A DNA stretch of 64,000 bases, taken from positions 2,914,001-2,978,000 of the forward strand of contig NZ_CP012268.1 of the NCBI RefSeq assembly GCF_001277195.1. The letters are read 5' to 3'. The notes below the pieces were generated by a model. That model saw nothing but the letters and a program-made list of their open reading frames with translations, was not told the DNA's origin and made no database searches. The DNA is from Cronobacter muytjensii ATCC 51329. Lineage in GTDB: Bacteria; Pseudomonadota; Gammaproteobacteria; Enterobacterales; Enterobacteriaceae. Shown in pieces: positions 42,900 to 52,317 of the stretch (the first letter of the stretch is position 1; each line of letters starts with the position of its first letter). Position numbers and translations under genes: made by a program.

Positions 42900-44747
42900 T
42901 CAGATAGACAGCTTGTTGATGCGTTTGCCGCCGTACAACAGGTTTACAATGGCACGGGTACCGACAATAGCGGTGAACATGGAGGTCGCCACGCCGATAC
43001 CGGTCGTGATAGCAAACCCTTTAATCGCCCCGGTCCCCACTGCGTACAGGATGATGACCTTAATCAGCGTCGTGACGTTGGCGTCGAAAATAGAGCTGAA
43101 CGCCCCACGGTAACCTTCATCAATCGCCTGCTGCACCGAACGGCCGTTGCTGAGCTCTTCTTTAATACGCTCGTTTATCAGCACGTTCGCATCCACCGCG
43201 ACCGCAAGGGTTAACACAATCCCCGCGATACCCGGCATGGTCAGCGTGGCGCCCGGCAGCAGCGACATAATGCCGACGATCAGCACCAGGTTTGCCAGCA
43301 GCGCGGTAGTCGCGATAAGGCCGAACTTTTTATAGAACAGGATCATGAAGAGAATGGAGACCGCGAGGCCCGCCAGGCACGCTTCCAGACCCTGGGTGAT
43401 GTTCTGCATCCCAAGCGTCGGGCCGATAGTGCGTTCTTCAACAATCTGGATAGGCGCAATCAGCGCGCCCGCACGCAGCAGCAGCGAGAGCTGACGCGCT
43501 TCGTTCGGATTATCGATGCCGGTGATGACGAAATTCTGACCGAGACGCGCCTGGATAGTCGCGACGTTAATCACTTCTTCCTGTTTCACCAGAATGCTGC
43601 GGCCGTTAGCGTCTTTCTTACCGCTGTCCTTATATTCCACAAAGAGCGTCGCCATCGGTTTATGGATGTTGTCTTTGGTGAAGTTGGACATGATATTGCC
43701 GCCCGAGCTGTCGAGCGAAATATTCACCTGCGGCATGTTGTATTCATCAACTCCAGAGGTGGAATCGGTAATATGGTCGCCGGTCAGGATAACGCGTTTG
43801 TACAGCACGACAGGCTGCCCTTCACGGGTCATCTTCACTTCGGAGTCGCCAGGAACACGACCTGCGGCTGCGGCAGAGCGATCAACCGTGCTGTTGACCA
43901 GACGGAACTCCAGGGTGGCAGTCGCGCCGAGGATCTCTTTAGCGCGCGCGGTGTCCTGAATACCCGGCAGTTCAACCACGATGCGGTCAGCGCCCTGACG
44001 CTGCACCAGCGGCTCGGCAACGCCCAGCTGGTTAACACGGTTACGCAGGATGTTAATGTTCTGCTGAACAGCATATTCACGCGCTTCGCGCAGACGTTCA
44101 TCGGACATCACCGCGCGCAGGCCGTTGTCGCCCTGCCCGGAGATAACCATGTCACGATGGCGGGTCGTCAGATAAGAAACCGCGGCGTCACGGGTATCGC
44201 TGTCACGGAACTGAATCGTCACGCCGTAGTTATCGGCTTTACGTACGTTCGTCCAGCTCAGCCCTTTTTCGCGCAGATCGCTGCGCAGGCTGTCCATATT
44301 CTGTTCCTGGAGCTTGCCAAGCGCAGTGTCCATATCCACTTCCATCAGGAAGTGAACGCCGCCGCGCAGGTCAAGACCGAGCTTCATCGGTTCGGCGGAA
44401 ATAGCGGTGAGCCAACGTGGGGTGGCAGGCGCGAGGTTAAGCGCGACGACGAATTGATCGCCCATCGTGCTCATCAGCGCTTCGCGAGCGCGTAGCTGAG
44501 TATCGGTGGAGTCAAAGCGCGCGAGAATGGCGCCCTCTTCCAGAGCCACAGATTTCGCGGAAATTTTTTCTTGTTGTAACGTTTTCTGGACCTGGATCAG
44601 CGTTTGCTCACTGGCGGCGACGCCGCGCGCGCCAGTGATTTGAACAGCCGGATCCTCACCATACAGGTTGGGAAGTGCATAAAGCAGGCCGACGATAAGC
44701 ACGGCGACCAGCATGAGGTACTTCCACAAAGGATAACGGTTTAACAC
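42900..44747 (-). CDS. secD: Protein translocase subunit SecD
   Basis: Export motor subunit of 615 residues with six membrane helices, a large first periplasmic region (P1, to about residue 450) and the family motifs GLDLRGGVHFLMEVD, and the D519-type aspartate in LTLAVAVDANVLINERIKEEL needed for proton coupling. It lies in the queA-tgt-yajC-secD-secF order typical of enterobacteria. Confidence 0.98.
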   Translation of the reverse strand: MLNRYPLWKYLMLVAVLIVGLLYALPNLYGEDPAVQITGARGVAASEQTLIQVQKTLQQEKISAKSVALEEGAILARFDSTDTQLRAREALMSTMGDQFVVALNLAPATPRWLTAISAEPMKLGLDLRGGVHFLMEVDMDTALGKLQEQNMDSLRSDLREKGLSWTNVRKADNYGVTIQFRDSDTRDAAVSYLTTRHRDMVISGQGDNGLRAVMSDERLREAREYAVQQNINILRNRVNQLGVAEPLVQRQGADRIVVELPGIQDTARAKEILGATATLEFRLVNSTVDRSAAAAGRVPGDSEVKMTREGQPVVLYKRVILTGDHITDSTSGVDEYNMPQVNISLDSSGGNIMSNFTKDNIHKPMATLFVEYKDSGKKDANGRSILVKQEEVINVATIQARLGQNFVITGIDNPNEARQLSLLLRAGALIAPIQIVEERTIGPTLGMQNITQGLEACLAGLAVSILFMILFYKKFGLIATTALLANLVLIVGIMSLLPGATLTMPGIAGIVLTLAVAVDANVLINERIKEELSNGRSVQQAIDEGYRGAFSSIFDANVTTLIKVIILYAVGTGAIKGFAITTGIGVATSMFTAIVGTRAIVNLLYGGKRINKLSI

Positions 44748-44774
44748 GGCAGTTCCCTTTGGGAAAACAATGGA

Positions 44775-45107
44775 TTACAGCGCCTTCATGGTGCCTTTCG
44801 GCAGGACGGCTGCGACGAAGTCACGCTTGATAACCACTTCGGTGGTGTCGTTCAGCGCGATAGCAATGTAGCCGTTTTCCGCTACTTTGGTCACGCGACC
44901 CACCAGACCACCGTTAGTGAGCACTTCATCGCCTTTAGCGATAGAGCTCATCAGGTTTTTATGTTCTTTGGTGCGCTTCTGCTGCGGACGCAGGATCATG
45001 AAGTAGAAGATCAGACCAAACACCACCAGCATCAGAATCAGTGACATCGGGCTGCCCTGCGCCGGCGCACCGCCAGCGGCTACCGCATCAGAAATAAAAA
45101 AGCTCAT
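44775..45107 (-). CDS. yajC: Sec translocon accessory protein YajC
   Basis: A 110-residue inner-membrane protein associated with SecDF-YidC. A single membrane helix (about 20-40, MSLILMLVVFGLIFYFMILRP) is followed by a cytoplasmic SH3-like domain with KGDEVLTNGGLVGRVTKV. Situated between tgt and secD. Confidence 0.98.
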   Translation of the reverse strand: MSFFISDAVAAGGAPAQGSPMSLILMLVVFGLIFYFMILRPQQKRTKEHKNLMSSIAKGDEVLTNGGLVGRVTKVAENGYIAIALNDTTEVVIKRDFVAAVLPKGTMKAL

Positions 45108-45128
45108 TCAAATTCCCTCATTATTAAA

Positions 45129-46256
45129 TTAATCAACGTTCAACGGTGGCACCGGCCGCCCCTGGCGTTGGTAGAAATCCGCGACGAAGTGCTCTAATTT
45201 ACCCTCTTCGATAGCCTTGCGTAAACCAGCCATTAAGCGCTGATAGTGGCGAAGGTTATGAATGGTATTGAGCCGCGCGCCCAGTATTTCGTTGCAACGG
45301 TCAAGATGATGCAAGTAGGCGCGTGAATAATTGCGACAGGTATAGCAATCACACTCAGGATCCAGCGGCCCCGTATCGCTTTTGTACTTCGCGTTGCGGA
45401 TTTTCACCACGCCTTCGGTGACGAAAAGATGGCCGTTACGCGCGTTGCGCGTCGGCATTACGCAGTCGAACATATCGATGCCGCGACGTACGCCTTCGAC
45501 CAGATCTTCCGGTTTGCCCACGCCCATCAGGTAGCGCGGCTTGTCCGCCGGGATCTGCGGGCAGACATGCTCCAGAATGCGGTGCATATCTTCCTTCGGC
45601 TCGCCGACAGCCAGGCCGCCGACAGCGTAGCCATCAAAGCCTATCTCTACCAGACCTTTAACCGAGATATCGCGTAAATCTTCGTAAACGCTGCCCTGAA
45701 TAATACCGAACAGCGCGTTTTTGTTGCCGAGGCTGTCAAAGCGGTCACGGCTGCGTTTCGCCCAGCGCAGAGACATCTCCATGGAGCGCTTCGCGTAATC
45801 CCAGTCTGCCGGGTATGGCGTACACTCGTCGAAAATCATCACGATGTCAGAGCCGAGATCGAACTGGATCTCCATCGATTTTTCCGGGTCGAGGAAAATC
45901 GGATCGCCATTGATCGGGTTGCGGAAATGCACGCCCTGCTCGGTGATTTTACGGATATCGCCCAGGCTGAAGACCTGGAAGCCGCCGGAGTCGGTCAGGA
46001 TCGGGCCTTTCCACTGCATAAAATCGTGCAGGTCGCCGTGCAGTTTCATGATCTCCTGGCCGGGACGCAGCCAGAGGTGAAAGGTATTGCCAAGGATAAT
46101 CTGCGCGCCGGTGGCTTCCACTTCTTCCGGCGTCATGCCTTTAACGGTGCCGTAAGTGCCGACAGGCATAAACGCCGGGGTTTCCACCACGCCGCGATCA
46201 AATACCAGGCGGCCGCGGCGCGCGCGGCCATCGGTCGTATCAAGTTCAAATTTCAC
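45129..46256 (-). CDS. tgt: tRNA-guanine transglycosylase
   Basis: Exchanges guanine for preQ1 at the wobble position of GUN tRNAs, linking to queC and queA in this window. The 375 residues show the active-site aspartates in TDSGGFQVFSLG (about D89) and in RRGIDMFDCVMPTRNARNG (about D264), plus the zinc ligands CDCYTCRNYSRAYLHHL. I start it at the GTG at 46256, not at the upstream ATG at 46268: GGAG is six bases before the GTG, and VKFELDTTDGRARRG then aligns with the E. coli GTG start. Confidence 0.96.
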   Translation of the reverse strand: MKFELDTTDGRARRGRLVFDRGVVETPAFMPVGTYGTVKGMTPEEVEATGAQIILGNTFHLWLRPGQEIMKLHGDLHDFMQWKGPILTDSGGFQVFSLGDIRKITEQGVHFRNPINGDPIFLDPEKSMEIQFDLGSDIVMIFDECTPYPADWDYAKRSMEMSLRWAKRSRDRFDSLGNKNALFGIIQGSVYEDLRDISVKGLVEIGFDGYAVGGLAVGEPKEDMHRILEHVCPQIPADKPRYLMGVGKPEDLVEGVRRGIDMFDCVMPTRNARNGHLFVTEGVVKIRNAKYKSDTGPLDPECDCYTCRNYSRAYLHHLDRCNEILGARLNTIHNLRHYQRLMAGLRKAIEEGKLEHFVADFYQRQGRPVPPLNVD

Positions 46257-46311
46257 GTTTTTCTCCACATCAGAGAGACAGTCTGATGATTAATGTTGCA
46301 GGGTGAAGGCT

Positions 46312-46346
46312 CCCCTCACCCCGGCCCTCTCCGCTTATGGAGAGAG
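46312..46346. repeat. Dispersed-repeat-like element in the queA-tgt gap
   Basis: CCCCTCACCCCGGCCCTCTCC followed by a loop and GGAGAGAG resembles a small palindromic repeat scattered between genes in many enterobacteria (C-rich arm, CTCTCC/GGAGAG stem at 46327-46344). Only one copy is seen in this window, so the family assignment is tentative. Confidence 0.45.
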
Positions 46347-46379
46347 AAAATAGCGGTATTGCGCCGGCGCTGAATAAAA

Positions 46380-47450
46380 TTACTCGCCCGGCCGCTCGAA
46401 AATGGCCTGCGGATTGTACGTGATATACATCGCATCGCCGTAACTAAAAAAGCGATACTCCGCTTTCACCGCTTCGCGGTAAGCGTTCATGGTGTGCTGA
46501 TAACCCGCGAAGGCGGACACCAGCATAATGAGCGTGGATTCCGGCAGGTGGAAGTTTGTCACCAGCGCGTCGATCACTTTGTATTGATAGCCAGGATAGA
46601 TAAAAATCTGCGTGTCGCCGAAAAACGGCGCGATAAGCGCGTCTTGCGCCGCCTGTGCCGCGCTTTCCAGCGAGCGTACCGACGTCGTGCCCACGGCGAC
46701 GACTTTATTGCCGCGCGCTTTTGCGGCCAGCACCGCGTCAACCACGTCCTGCGGCACTTCCGCATATTCGGAGTGCATCACGTGATCCTCGATGCTCTCG
46801 ACGCGTACCGGCTGGAACGTGCCCGCGCCGACGTGCAGCGTCACGAACGCCATCTCGATGCCTTTTTCACGCAGGCGCGCCAGCAGCGGCTCATCAAAAT
46901 GCAGCCCGGCGGTCGGCGCCGCGACCGCACCCGGTTTCTCGCTGTAGACGGTCTGATAGAGTTCGCGGTCGGACTCTTCATCCGGACGTTCAATGTACGG
47001 CGGCAGCGGCATATGGCCGATGCTGTTGAGAATATCCAGCACCGGACGTTCGTCGTTAAACTGCACTTCAAACAGGGCGTCGTGGCGCGCGGTCATTGTC
47101 GCGTTTACGCTTTCATCATCGCCCAGCAGTAATTCCGCGCCCGGCTTCGGCGCTTTGGACGCGCGGATATGGGCCAGCACGCGGTGGTCATCAAGCATAC
47201 GCTCCACCAGCACTTCGATCTTGCCGCCGCTCGCCTTACGGCCGAACAGGCGCGCCGGGATCACGCGGGTATTGTTAAAGACCAGCAGATCGCCGGGGTT
47301 GAGCTTATCGAGCAAATCGGTGAAAGTGCCGTGCGTGAGATCGCCCGTCGGCCCGTCGAGCGACAGCAGGCGACAGGCGCTGCGCTGAGCTTGTGGATAG
47401 TGAGCTATCAGGGATTCGGGTAATTCAAAGGAGAAATCGGTCAAACGCAT
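46380..47450 (-). CDS. queA: S-adenosylmethionine:tRNA ribosyltransferase-isomerase QueA
   Basis: Adds an epoxycyclopentanediol from S-adenosylmethionine to preQ1-tRNA, giving epoxyqueuosine. Exactly 356 residues as in E. coli, with the blocks FNNTRVIPARLFG, AAPTAGLHFDEPLL, FVTLHVGAGTFQPV and VTNFHLPESTLIMLVSAF. It is upstream of tgt and divergent from acpH. Confidence 0.98.
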   Translation of the reverse strand: MRLTDFSFELPESLIAHYPQAQRSACRLLSLDGPTGDLTHGTFTDLLDKLNPGDLLVFNNTRVIPARLFGRKASGGKIEVLVERMLDDHRVLAHIRASKAPKPGAELLLGDDESVNATMTARHDALFEVQFNDERPVLDILNSIGHMPLPPYIERPDEESDRELYQTVYSEKPGAVAAPTAGLHFDEPLLARLREKGIEMAFVTLHVGAGTFQPVRVESIEDHVMHSEYAEVPQDVVDAVLAAKARGNKVVAVGTTSVRSLESAAQAAQDALIAPFFGDTQIFIYPGYQYKVIDALVTNFHLPESTLIMLVSAFAGYQHTMNAYREAVKAEYRFFSYGDAMYITYNPQAIFERPGE

Positions 47451-47551
47451 GGCTGGAACTCTGACATAAAAAACAGGCGGCTAGTCTAGTGCCGGGGCGC
47501 GCTCCCTGCAACTGATAAGCCGCTTTATCTCTCTTTCTGGAAAGGATCGTT

Positions 47552-48133
47552 ATGAATTTTCTCGCCCATCTGCACCTCGCGCATCTCGCGCAAAGTTCGC
47601 TGCCCGGAAACCTGATGGCGGACTTTGTGCGCGGCAAACCGGACGCGTTTTACCCGGCGGATGTCGTGGCGGGAATTTACATGCACCGGCGCGTGGATGT
47701 CCTCACCGATAACCTGCCGGAAGTACGCGAGGCGCGCGACTGGTTCCGCCCGGAAACCCGCCGCGTGGCGCCGGTCACGCTGGACGTCATGTGGGATCAC
47801 TTCCTCTCGCGCCACTGGGCGCGCATTTCGCCCGAGGTGCCGCTAGACCAGTTCGTCGCCCATGCGCACGCGCTGATCCTGCCTGCACTGCCCGATGCGC
47901 CCGAGCGCTTCGTCAACCTTAACGAGGTTCTCTGGCGCGAGCGCTGGATGGAGCGCTACCGCGACATGGACTTTATCGCCCGCGTGCTCAACGGCATGGC
48001 GAGCCGCCGCCCGAAACTGGCGGCGCTGCGCGATTCCTGGGACGATCTCAATACCCACTACGCCGCGCTGGAGCGCCAGTTCTGGCGCTTTTATCCGCGC
48101 ATGATGGAGATGGCGCGCCAGCAGACGCTCTGA
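47552..48133 (+). CDS. acpH: Acyl carrier protein phosphodiesterase
   Basis: Removes the 4'-phosphopantetheine arm from holo-ACP; HD-like metal-dependent enzyme of 193 residues. It begins MNFLAHLHLAHLAQSS with an early histidine cluster and contains the DFVRG and IYMHRRVDVLTD motifs seen in AcpH. AAAGGATCG precedes the ATG. It is convergent with the DUF3999 gene, whose stop abuts its own. Confidence 0.95.
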   Translation: MNFLAHLHLAHLAQSSLPGNLMADFVRGKPDAFYPADVVAGIYMHRRVDVLTDNLPEVREARDWFRPETRRVAPVTLDVMWDHFLSRHWARISPEVPLDQFVAHAHALILPALPDAPERFVNLNEVLWRERWMERYRDMDFIARVLNGMASRRPKLAALRDSWDDLNTHYAALERQFWRFYPRMMEMARQQTL

Positions 48134-49510
48134 TTACGCCGCCTTTTCACGACGGATCTCCCGCCACAGCCGCCAGGCGAGCAGCAGCAGCCCGGCGGCT
48201 CCCGCCACCAGCACGCCCCAGATAAGCCACGTATAGAGCGCGCTGCGCTGCGCGACAGCATCTTTCGCCACCATCCGCGCATCGCCGCCTAACGTCACAG
48301 GATTGACCGCCTGCGCGTAAGGCAGCGTCTCAAGGTTGCGCTGTCCCGGCACCAGCGTTTGCAGCGCCAGCGCCTGCGGTTGCGCCGCGCCGTTGCCCCA
48401 GGCAAGCAGGAACGGGCCGTGGCCCTGGGCGTTAAACACCAGCGTTTTTTCATCGCGTTCGCCGACTACTTCCGGGAGGGCATCCCCGAAGCGCTGATTG
48501 ATAGCGCGCACGCGAAGGGCGGAAATCAGCTCGCCGTGCAGCGCAATTCTGACCACAGGGCGCTCCGGCAGGCGGTAAATCACGGTACGGGTAAGCGGCT
48601 GCCAGGGCATGTTATCCGCGCGGCGATAGTCAATCTCCACCGGCACAACGGCGTTCTCCTGCGCCGGGCGCAGCGTCAGCGCATCAAACGGCTGCGGACG
48701 CGGCCAACGGTAGACCGCCGCGTTATCCGGCGCTTTCACGCCCTGAGCCGGCAGCGGTATGCGCACAGGCTGCGGATGCGGCGCCTGCCACTGCCCGGTG
48801 GCCGAAGTGAATTCGAGCGGCGCGCTGGCGTTTTTCACCACCACCAGCAGGTATTTCGCGCCGGAAAGCGCGAGCCCGTCGCTGAAATCCACCCTGTCCT
48901 GCAACAAACGTTGATCGCCGGAGGTTAAATCCATCAGCGGCGCGTCGGCCACTTCCGGCTGCCAGTCGCGCAGCGTCTCGCTGCTAAGCACATCCACCCG
49001 TGCCTGCCAGCCGTTCGCCTGCGGCGGCCACGCCAGACGCAGCTGCGTCAGCGCCTGCTCGCCCCGCCCCTCGCCGAGCGGGATAAGCCAGCTTGCGCTC
49101 AGCGTCTCGTCGGGCGGGTTTTCCATGCGGATTTGCACGCCGGACGGCGCGGTCAGCAGCATCGCCTGCGCGTCGTCGTCACGGGCGGGTTTGAGCGGCT
49201 GCGCGTCCAGCTTATAGACCGTCAGCGGCGCGCTTTGCGGCGCGGGCGCGGGCGGCGTCGTGGTTTCCATCGCGAAAGGCAGGCTCGCGCCCTGCGAATT
49301 AAATACGCGAACATCGCGCAGGTCCGGAAACGCGCTCTGCTGATACACCGCCTCCGGCAGCGTCAGCTGGTACCAGGGCGACTGCCCTTCGACGGCAAGC
49401 TCAACGCCACGCGCGTAATCCTGCGGGCTCTCGGCAGGGCCTGAGGTGTCATCACTTGCCGCACACGCGGCGGTCATCGCCCAGACGAGGGCCATCCAGT
49501 ATCGTTTCAT
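48134..49510 (-). CDS. DUF3999 family exported protein
   Basis: A 458-residue protein with an N-terminal signal sequence (MKRYWMALVWAMTAACAAS; the TAAC is a non-canonical lipobox, so a lipoprotein is possible but not sure), a large beta-rich periplasmic region (about 25-410) and one C-terminal membrane helix (about 425-447, TWLIWGVLVAGAAGLLLLAW) ending in a basic tail. The layout fits Pfam DUF3999, found beside DUF2339 in many Gram-negative bacteria. Its ATG overlaps the DUF2339 stop in ATGA, so the two are coupled. Function unknown; not present between acpH and malZ in E. coli as I remember it. Confidence 0.78.
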   Translation of the reverse strand: MKRYWMALVWAMTAACAASDDTSGPAESPQDYARGVELAVEGQSPWYQLTLPEAVYQQSAFPDLRDVRVFNSQGASLPFAMETTTPPAPAPQSAPLTVYKLDAQPLKPARDDDAQAMLLTAPSGVQIRMENPPDETLSASWLIPLGEGRGEQALTQLRLAWPPQANGWQARVDVLSSETLRDWQPEVADAPLMDLTSGDQRLLQDRVDFSDGLALSGAKYLLVVVKNASAPLEFTSATGQWQAPHPQPVRIPLPAQGVKAPDNAAVYRWPRPQPFDALTLRPAQENAVVPVEIDYRRADNMPWQPLTRTVIYRLPERPVVRIALHGELISALRVRAINQRFGDALPEVVGERDEKTLVFNAQGHGPFLLAWGNGAAQPQALALQTLVPGQRNLETLPYAQAVNPVTLGGDARMVAKDAVAQRSALYTWLIWGVLVAGAAGLLLLAWRLWREIRREKAA

Positions 49511-52233
49511 TCTGACTCTCCCTGACGGGCGTTGACCGGCTGCGCCGCTTTCGGCGGCAGCGGAGAAAAATAACCCACAATCAGCACCAGCACCGCGACG
49601 CCGATAAACGCGACGGCGCGCGCGAGCCCGCCGCCGCCAGCGCTGTCCACCAGCATCAGCTTCACAATCACCACGCCAAGCAGCCCCGCGCCGCAAAACC
49701 AGCCCTGCCGCGCGCCCTGGCGTGTGGCGCGCACCATCACCAGCAGCGCCAGCAGCATCCAGAGTAGCGCGAATGTGGTCTGCACCAGGCGCGAACCCCA
49801 TAACGCGTCGGCCTGCCAGGGAATATCACCCCCCCAGGCCAGGGTGCGTAGCACCACGCCGTTGCCCCACCAGAACAGCAGCGCCAGCCAGACAAGCGGC
49901 GCCCAGGGTTCAGCCTGACGCAGCGCCGGCAACCAGAAGCGCGTGAGCAGCCGCCACCAGCTCAGCAATGCCAGCAGGGCGAAGCCCGCGCCAAGCTCCA
50001 GCGGATTGATAAACGGCAGATACGACCAGCCGATCGATACGCCGTCCAGCAGATTGCCCGTTAGCAGCACTAGCGCAAGCGCAGGCGCGAGCGGCGCCAG
50101 CCCCGGTCCGCAGTAAAGCGCAGGCCACTGCGCGCACGGCCACCACTGGCGTCGGATCGCCGCGCTCACCAGCAGCACAATAGCGGCGCTGACAGCCAGA
50201 ATAATACCCGCCTGCCACGCCTCGCTGCCCCACGGCAGGCTGTCAGTAAACCACCAGGTCTCCGCGCCTGCGGCAAGCAACAACATCCAGAACAACGTCA
50301 GGTGCAGCCCCTGCTGGATACGCGCCGGCAGCGTGCCGGCATCGCGGCGCAGCAGCCAGAGCGCGCACGGCAGCGCCAGACACCAGACGAGACTGTGCCA
50401 GCCTGCCTGCACCAGCGCGCCGTCAATCACGAGATGACACAGCAGCATCAGGGCCATGCCAGGCCACAGCAGCCAGACGGCGTACGCAAGATCCGGCCAC
50501 GCGGCTTTACGCGCGCCCACGCGCCACAGCACCACGGAGAGCGCGAGCAGCGCAAGCAACAGGGCAAACCCGACGGAGAAATCCGCAAACGTCCAGCGGG
50601 CGGCCTGCAAAAGCGCCAACAGCCAGAACGCAATGCCAGCGCCAAGATGCACGCGGCTCACCTGCCGCTGCGGCTCACGCCACAGCCAGCCACCGGCAAG
50701 CCAGCAGAGCGCCAGCACCGCGCAGATAAACGCCGCGTTCAGCATGGCGATGCCGTCAAGCCAGGCGTAAATCGCGCTCGCCGCCGCCAGCACCAGTAGC
50801 GCGCTGCCGCTGTAGCTCATGCGCCGCTGAGCCTGTTGCATGCCAAACCACAGCAGCCCCAGCCCTTCCAGCGCCCAGGCGAGCGCCGTCCAGCGGGCCG
50901 AAAGCGCCAGCGGGATCGCGAGCGTGACAAACGCGCCGCCGAGCGCCAGTCCGCCCATCGCCAGTATCCGCCCTTCCTGCGGGTAGCGACGCAGCGCAGC
51001 GCGCGCAAGCAGTAAATAGACCAGCCCAAAGCCGAGCGCGGAAAACGCCGGGCCGTATGTCCAGTGTCGGGTGATTGCGTACTGCATCCCGAACCCGACC
51101 AGCGGCGGCGCGAACAGCAGCACGCCGTCGACGATTTTCCTGTGCTGCTGCGCGCGTAACGACAGCGCCACACAGACCACGCCGAAGAGCAGAATATTGG
51201 CGATAAGAAAGAGCTGGCAGCTCAGCCACTCATCCGGCTGATAGCCGTTAATGCCCCACAAGCCCGCCACGCCGAAGGTAAAGAGCAGCCCGAGCAGGTT
51301 CAGCTCGCGCCAGTGCTGCCAGACGCTCACGACGGCGATGCCCACAGAAAGCAGCAGATAGAACGAAAAGAGCGCGATATGGCTGCCGCCGCCAGTGGAG
51401 AGCAACAGCGGCGCAAGATAGCCGCCGAGGCTCGCCAGCATCGCGAGGCTTAAGGCGCGTTGCAGCACCGCCAGCGCCACGCTCGCGGCGCACACGCTCA
51501 GCATCAGACTAAAGGCGAGCGGCATCGGCAACATCTGCCAGAGCCGGAACGCACCGAAAATCGTGATGTACAACGCGCCGACAGCACCGCCCTGGAGGAT
51601 CAGCGCATAGAGAGGAGACTTATGCCGCAGCCGCCAGCCGAACGCCAGCAGCGCCAGCCCCGCGATGCCCGCGCCCGCGACGCGCAGCTCAAGCGGCAGC
51701 ATGTCGCGCTCAACGCTGTAGCGCAGCAGGAAGGAGAGCCCTAAAAAGAGCAAAATAACGCCGATTTTGGCGAGCGGATTACCTTGCATAAACCAGCGGG
51801 CGAGCCCCGTGAATATGCCGCCGAGCGCGGCCTCGCCGCGGTTTTCCTGCACCGACTTCTCACGGCGCGGCGCGGCGTCACGCGCACGCGGTTTCGCCGC
51901 GTCACGCACCGCCTGCGACCAGACCGGCGGCGTATCAGCCACTTGCGGCGCAGGGGCCGGTTCAGGTTCAGGCGCAGGGGCCGTATCAGGTTCAGGCGCA
52001 GTGACAACAGGCACTGCGGTGGCGGGCACAGGCGCGGCCTGCGGCGCAGGCGCTACGGCGCCCGTCGCAGAGGCGTCGGCGAGACGCGCCTCCAGCGTCG
52101 CTACCCGCTCGCGCAGGTGCTGAAGTTCAGTTTCGTTACGTGCGCTGCGCTTTAGCGCCATGATAGCCAGTACCGGCACCACGACGATGCAGAAAAGCGC
52201 AATCAGAGCAGCAAATACAAAAATCTCATCCAT
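49507..52233 (-). CDS. DUF2339 polytopic membrane protein
   Basis: A 908-residue inner-membrane protein. Residues 4-26 form a membrane anchor, 32-55 a probable coiled coil (TELQHLRERVATLEARLADA), 58-103 an alanine/proline/glutamate linker that includes two 8-residue repeats, and 110-130 a basic stretch. From about 150 to the end there are more than twenty hydrophobic helices. This is the DUF2339 (COG5373) pattern. The ribosome binding site is weak. It overlaps the DUF3999 gene by 4 bp. Function unknown; the size suggests a transport or envelope-polymer role, but nothing in the sequence proves it. Confidence 0.8.
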   Translation of the reverse strand: MDEIFVFAALIALFCIVVVPVLAIMALKRSARNETELQHLRERVATLEARLADASATGAVAPAPQAAPVPATAVPVVTAPEPDTAPAPEPEPAPAPQVADTPPVWSQAVRDAAKPRARDAAPRREKSVQENRGEAALGGIFTGLARWFMQGNPLAKIGVILLFLGLSFLLRYSVERDMLPLELRVAGAGIAGLALLAFGWRLRHKSPLYALILQGGAVGALYITIFGAFRLWQMLPMPLAFSLMLSVCAASVALAVLQRALSLAMLASLGGYLAPLLLSTGGGSHIALFSFYLLLSVGIAVVSVWQHWRELNLLGLLFTFGVAGLWGINGYQPDEWLSCQLFLIANILLFGVVCVALSLRAQQHRKIVDGVLLFAPPLVGFGMQYAITRHWTYGPAFSALGFGLVYLLLARAALRRYPQEGRILAMGGLALGGAFVTLAIPLALSARWTALAWALEGLGLLWFGMQQAQRRMSYSGSALLVLAAASAIYAWLDGIAMLNAAFICAVLALCWLAGGWLWREPQRQVSRVHLGAGIAFWLLALLQAARWTFADFSVGFALLLALLALSVVLWRVGARKAAWPDLAYAVWLLWPGMALMLLCHLVIDGALVQAGWHSLVWCLALPCALWLLRRDAGTLPARIQQGLHLTLFWMLLLAAGAETWWFTDSLPWGSEAWQAGIILAVSAAIVLLVSAAIRRQWWPCAQWPALYCGPGLAPLAPALALVLLTGNLLDGVSIGWSYLPFINPLELGAGFALLALLSWWRLLTRFWLPALRQAEPWAPLVWLALLFWWGNGVVLRTLAWGGDIPWQADALWGSRLVQTTFALLWMLLALLVMVRATRQGARQGWFCGAGLLGVVIVKLMLVDSAGGGGLARAVAFIGVAVLVLIVGYFSPLPPKAAQPVNARQGESE
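51951..51998 (-). repeat. Two 24-bp imperfect tandem repeats in the DUF2339 gene
   Basis: Units 51951-51974 and 51975-51998 differ at two positions and encode PEPDTAPA and PEPEPAPA, residues 80-95 of the linker. In-frame copy-number change would alter linker length without a frameshift. Confidence 0.85.
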
Positions 52234-52317
52234 TGATTTCAGACCCTGCGACAGAGGTGCGGCTACTTTCCCATATCTGAATGAAAAGCGGTATTCCTTT
52301 ACCGCATTTCGGTACGC

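Noticed and set aside
46256..46268. ATG start of tgt four codons upstream of the chosen GTG
   Set aside because: No ribosome binding site precedes it, and the GGAG sequence lies between it and the GTG that matches the family start.
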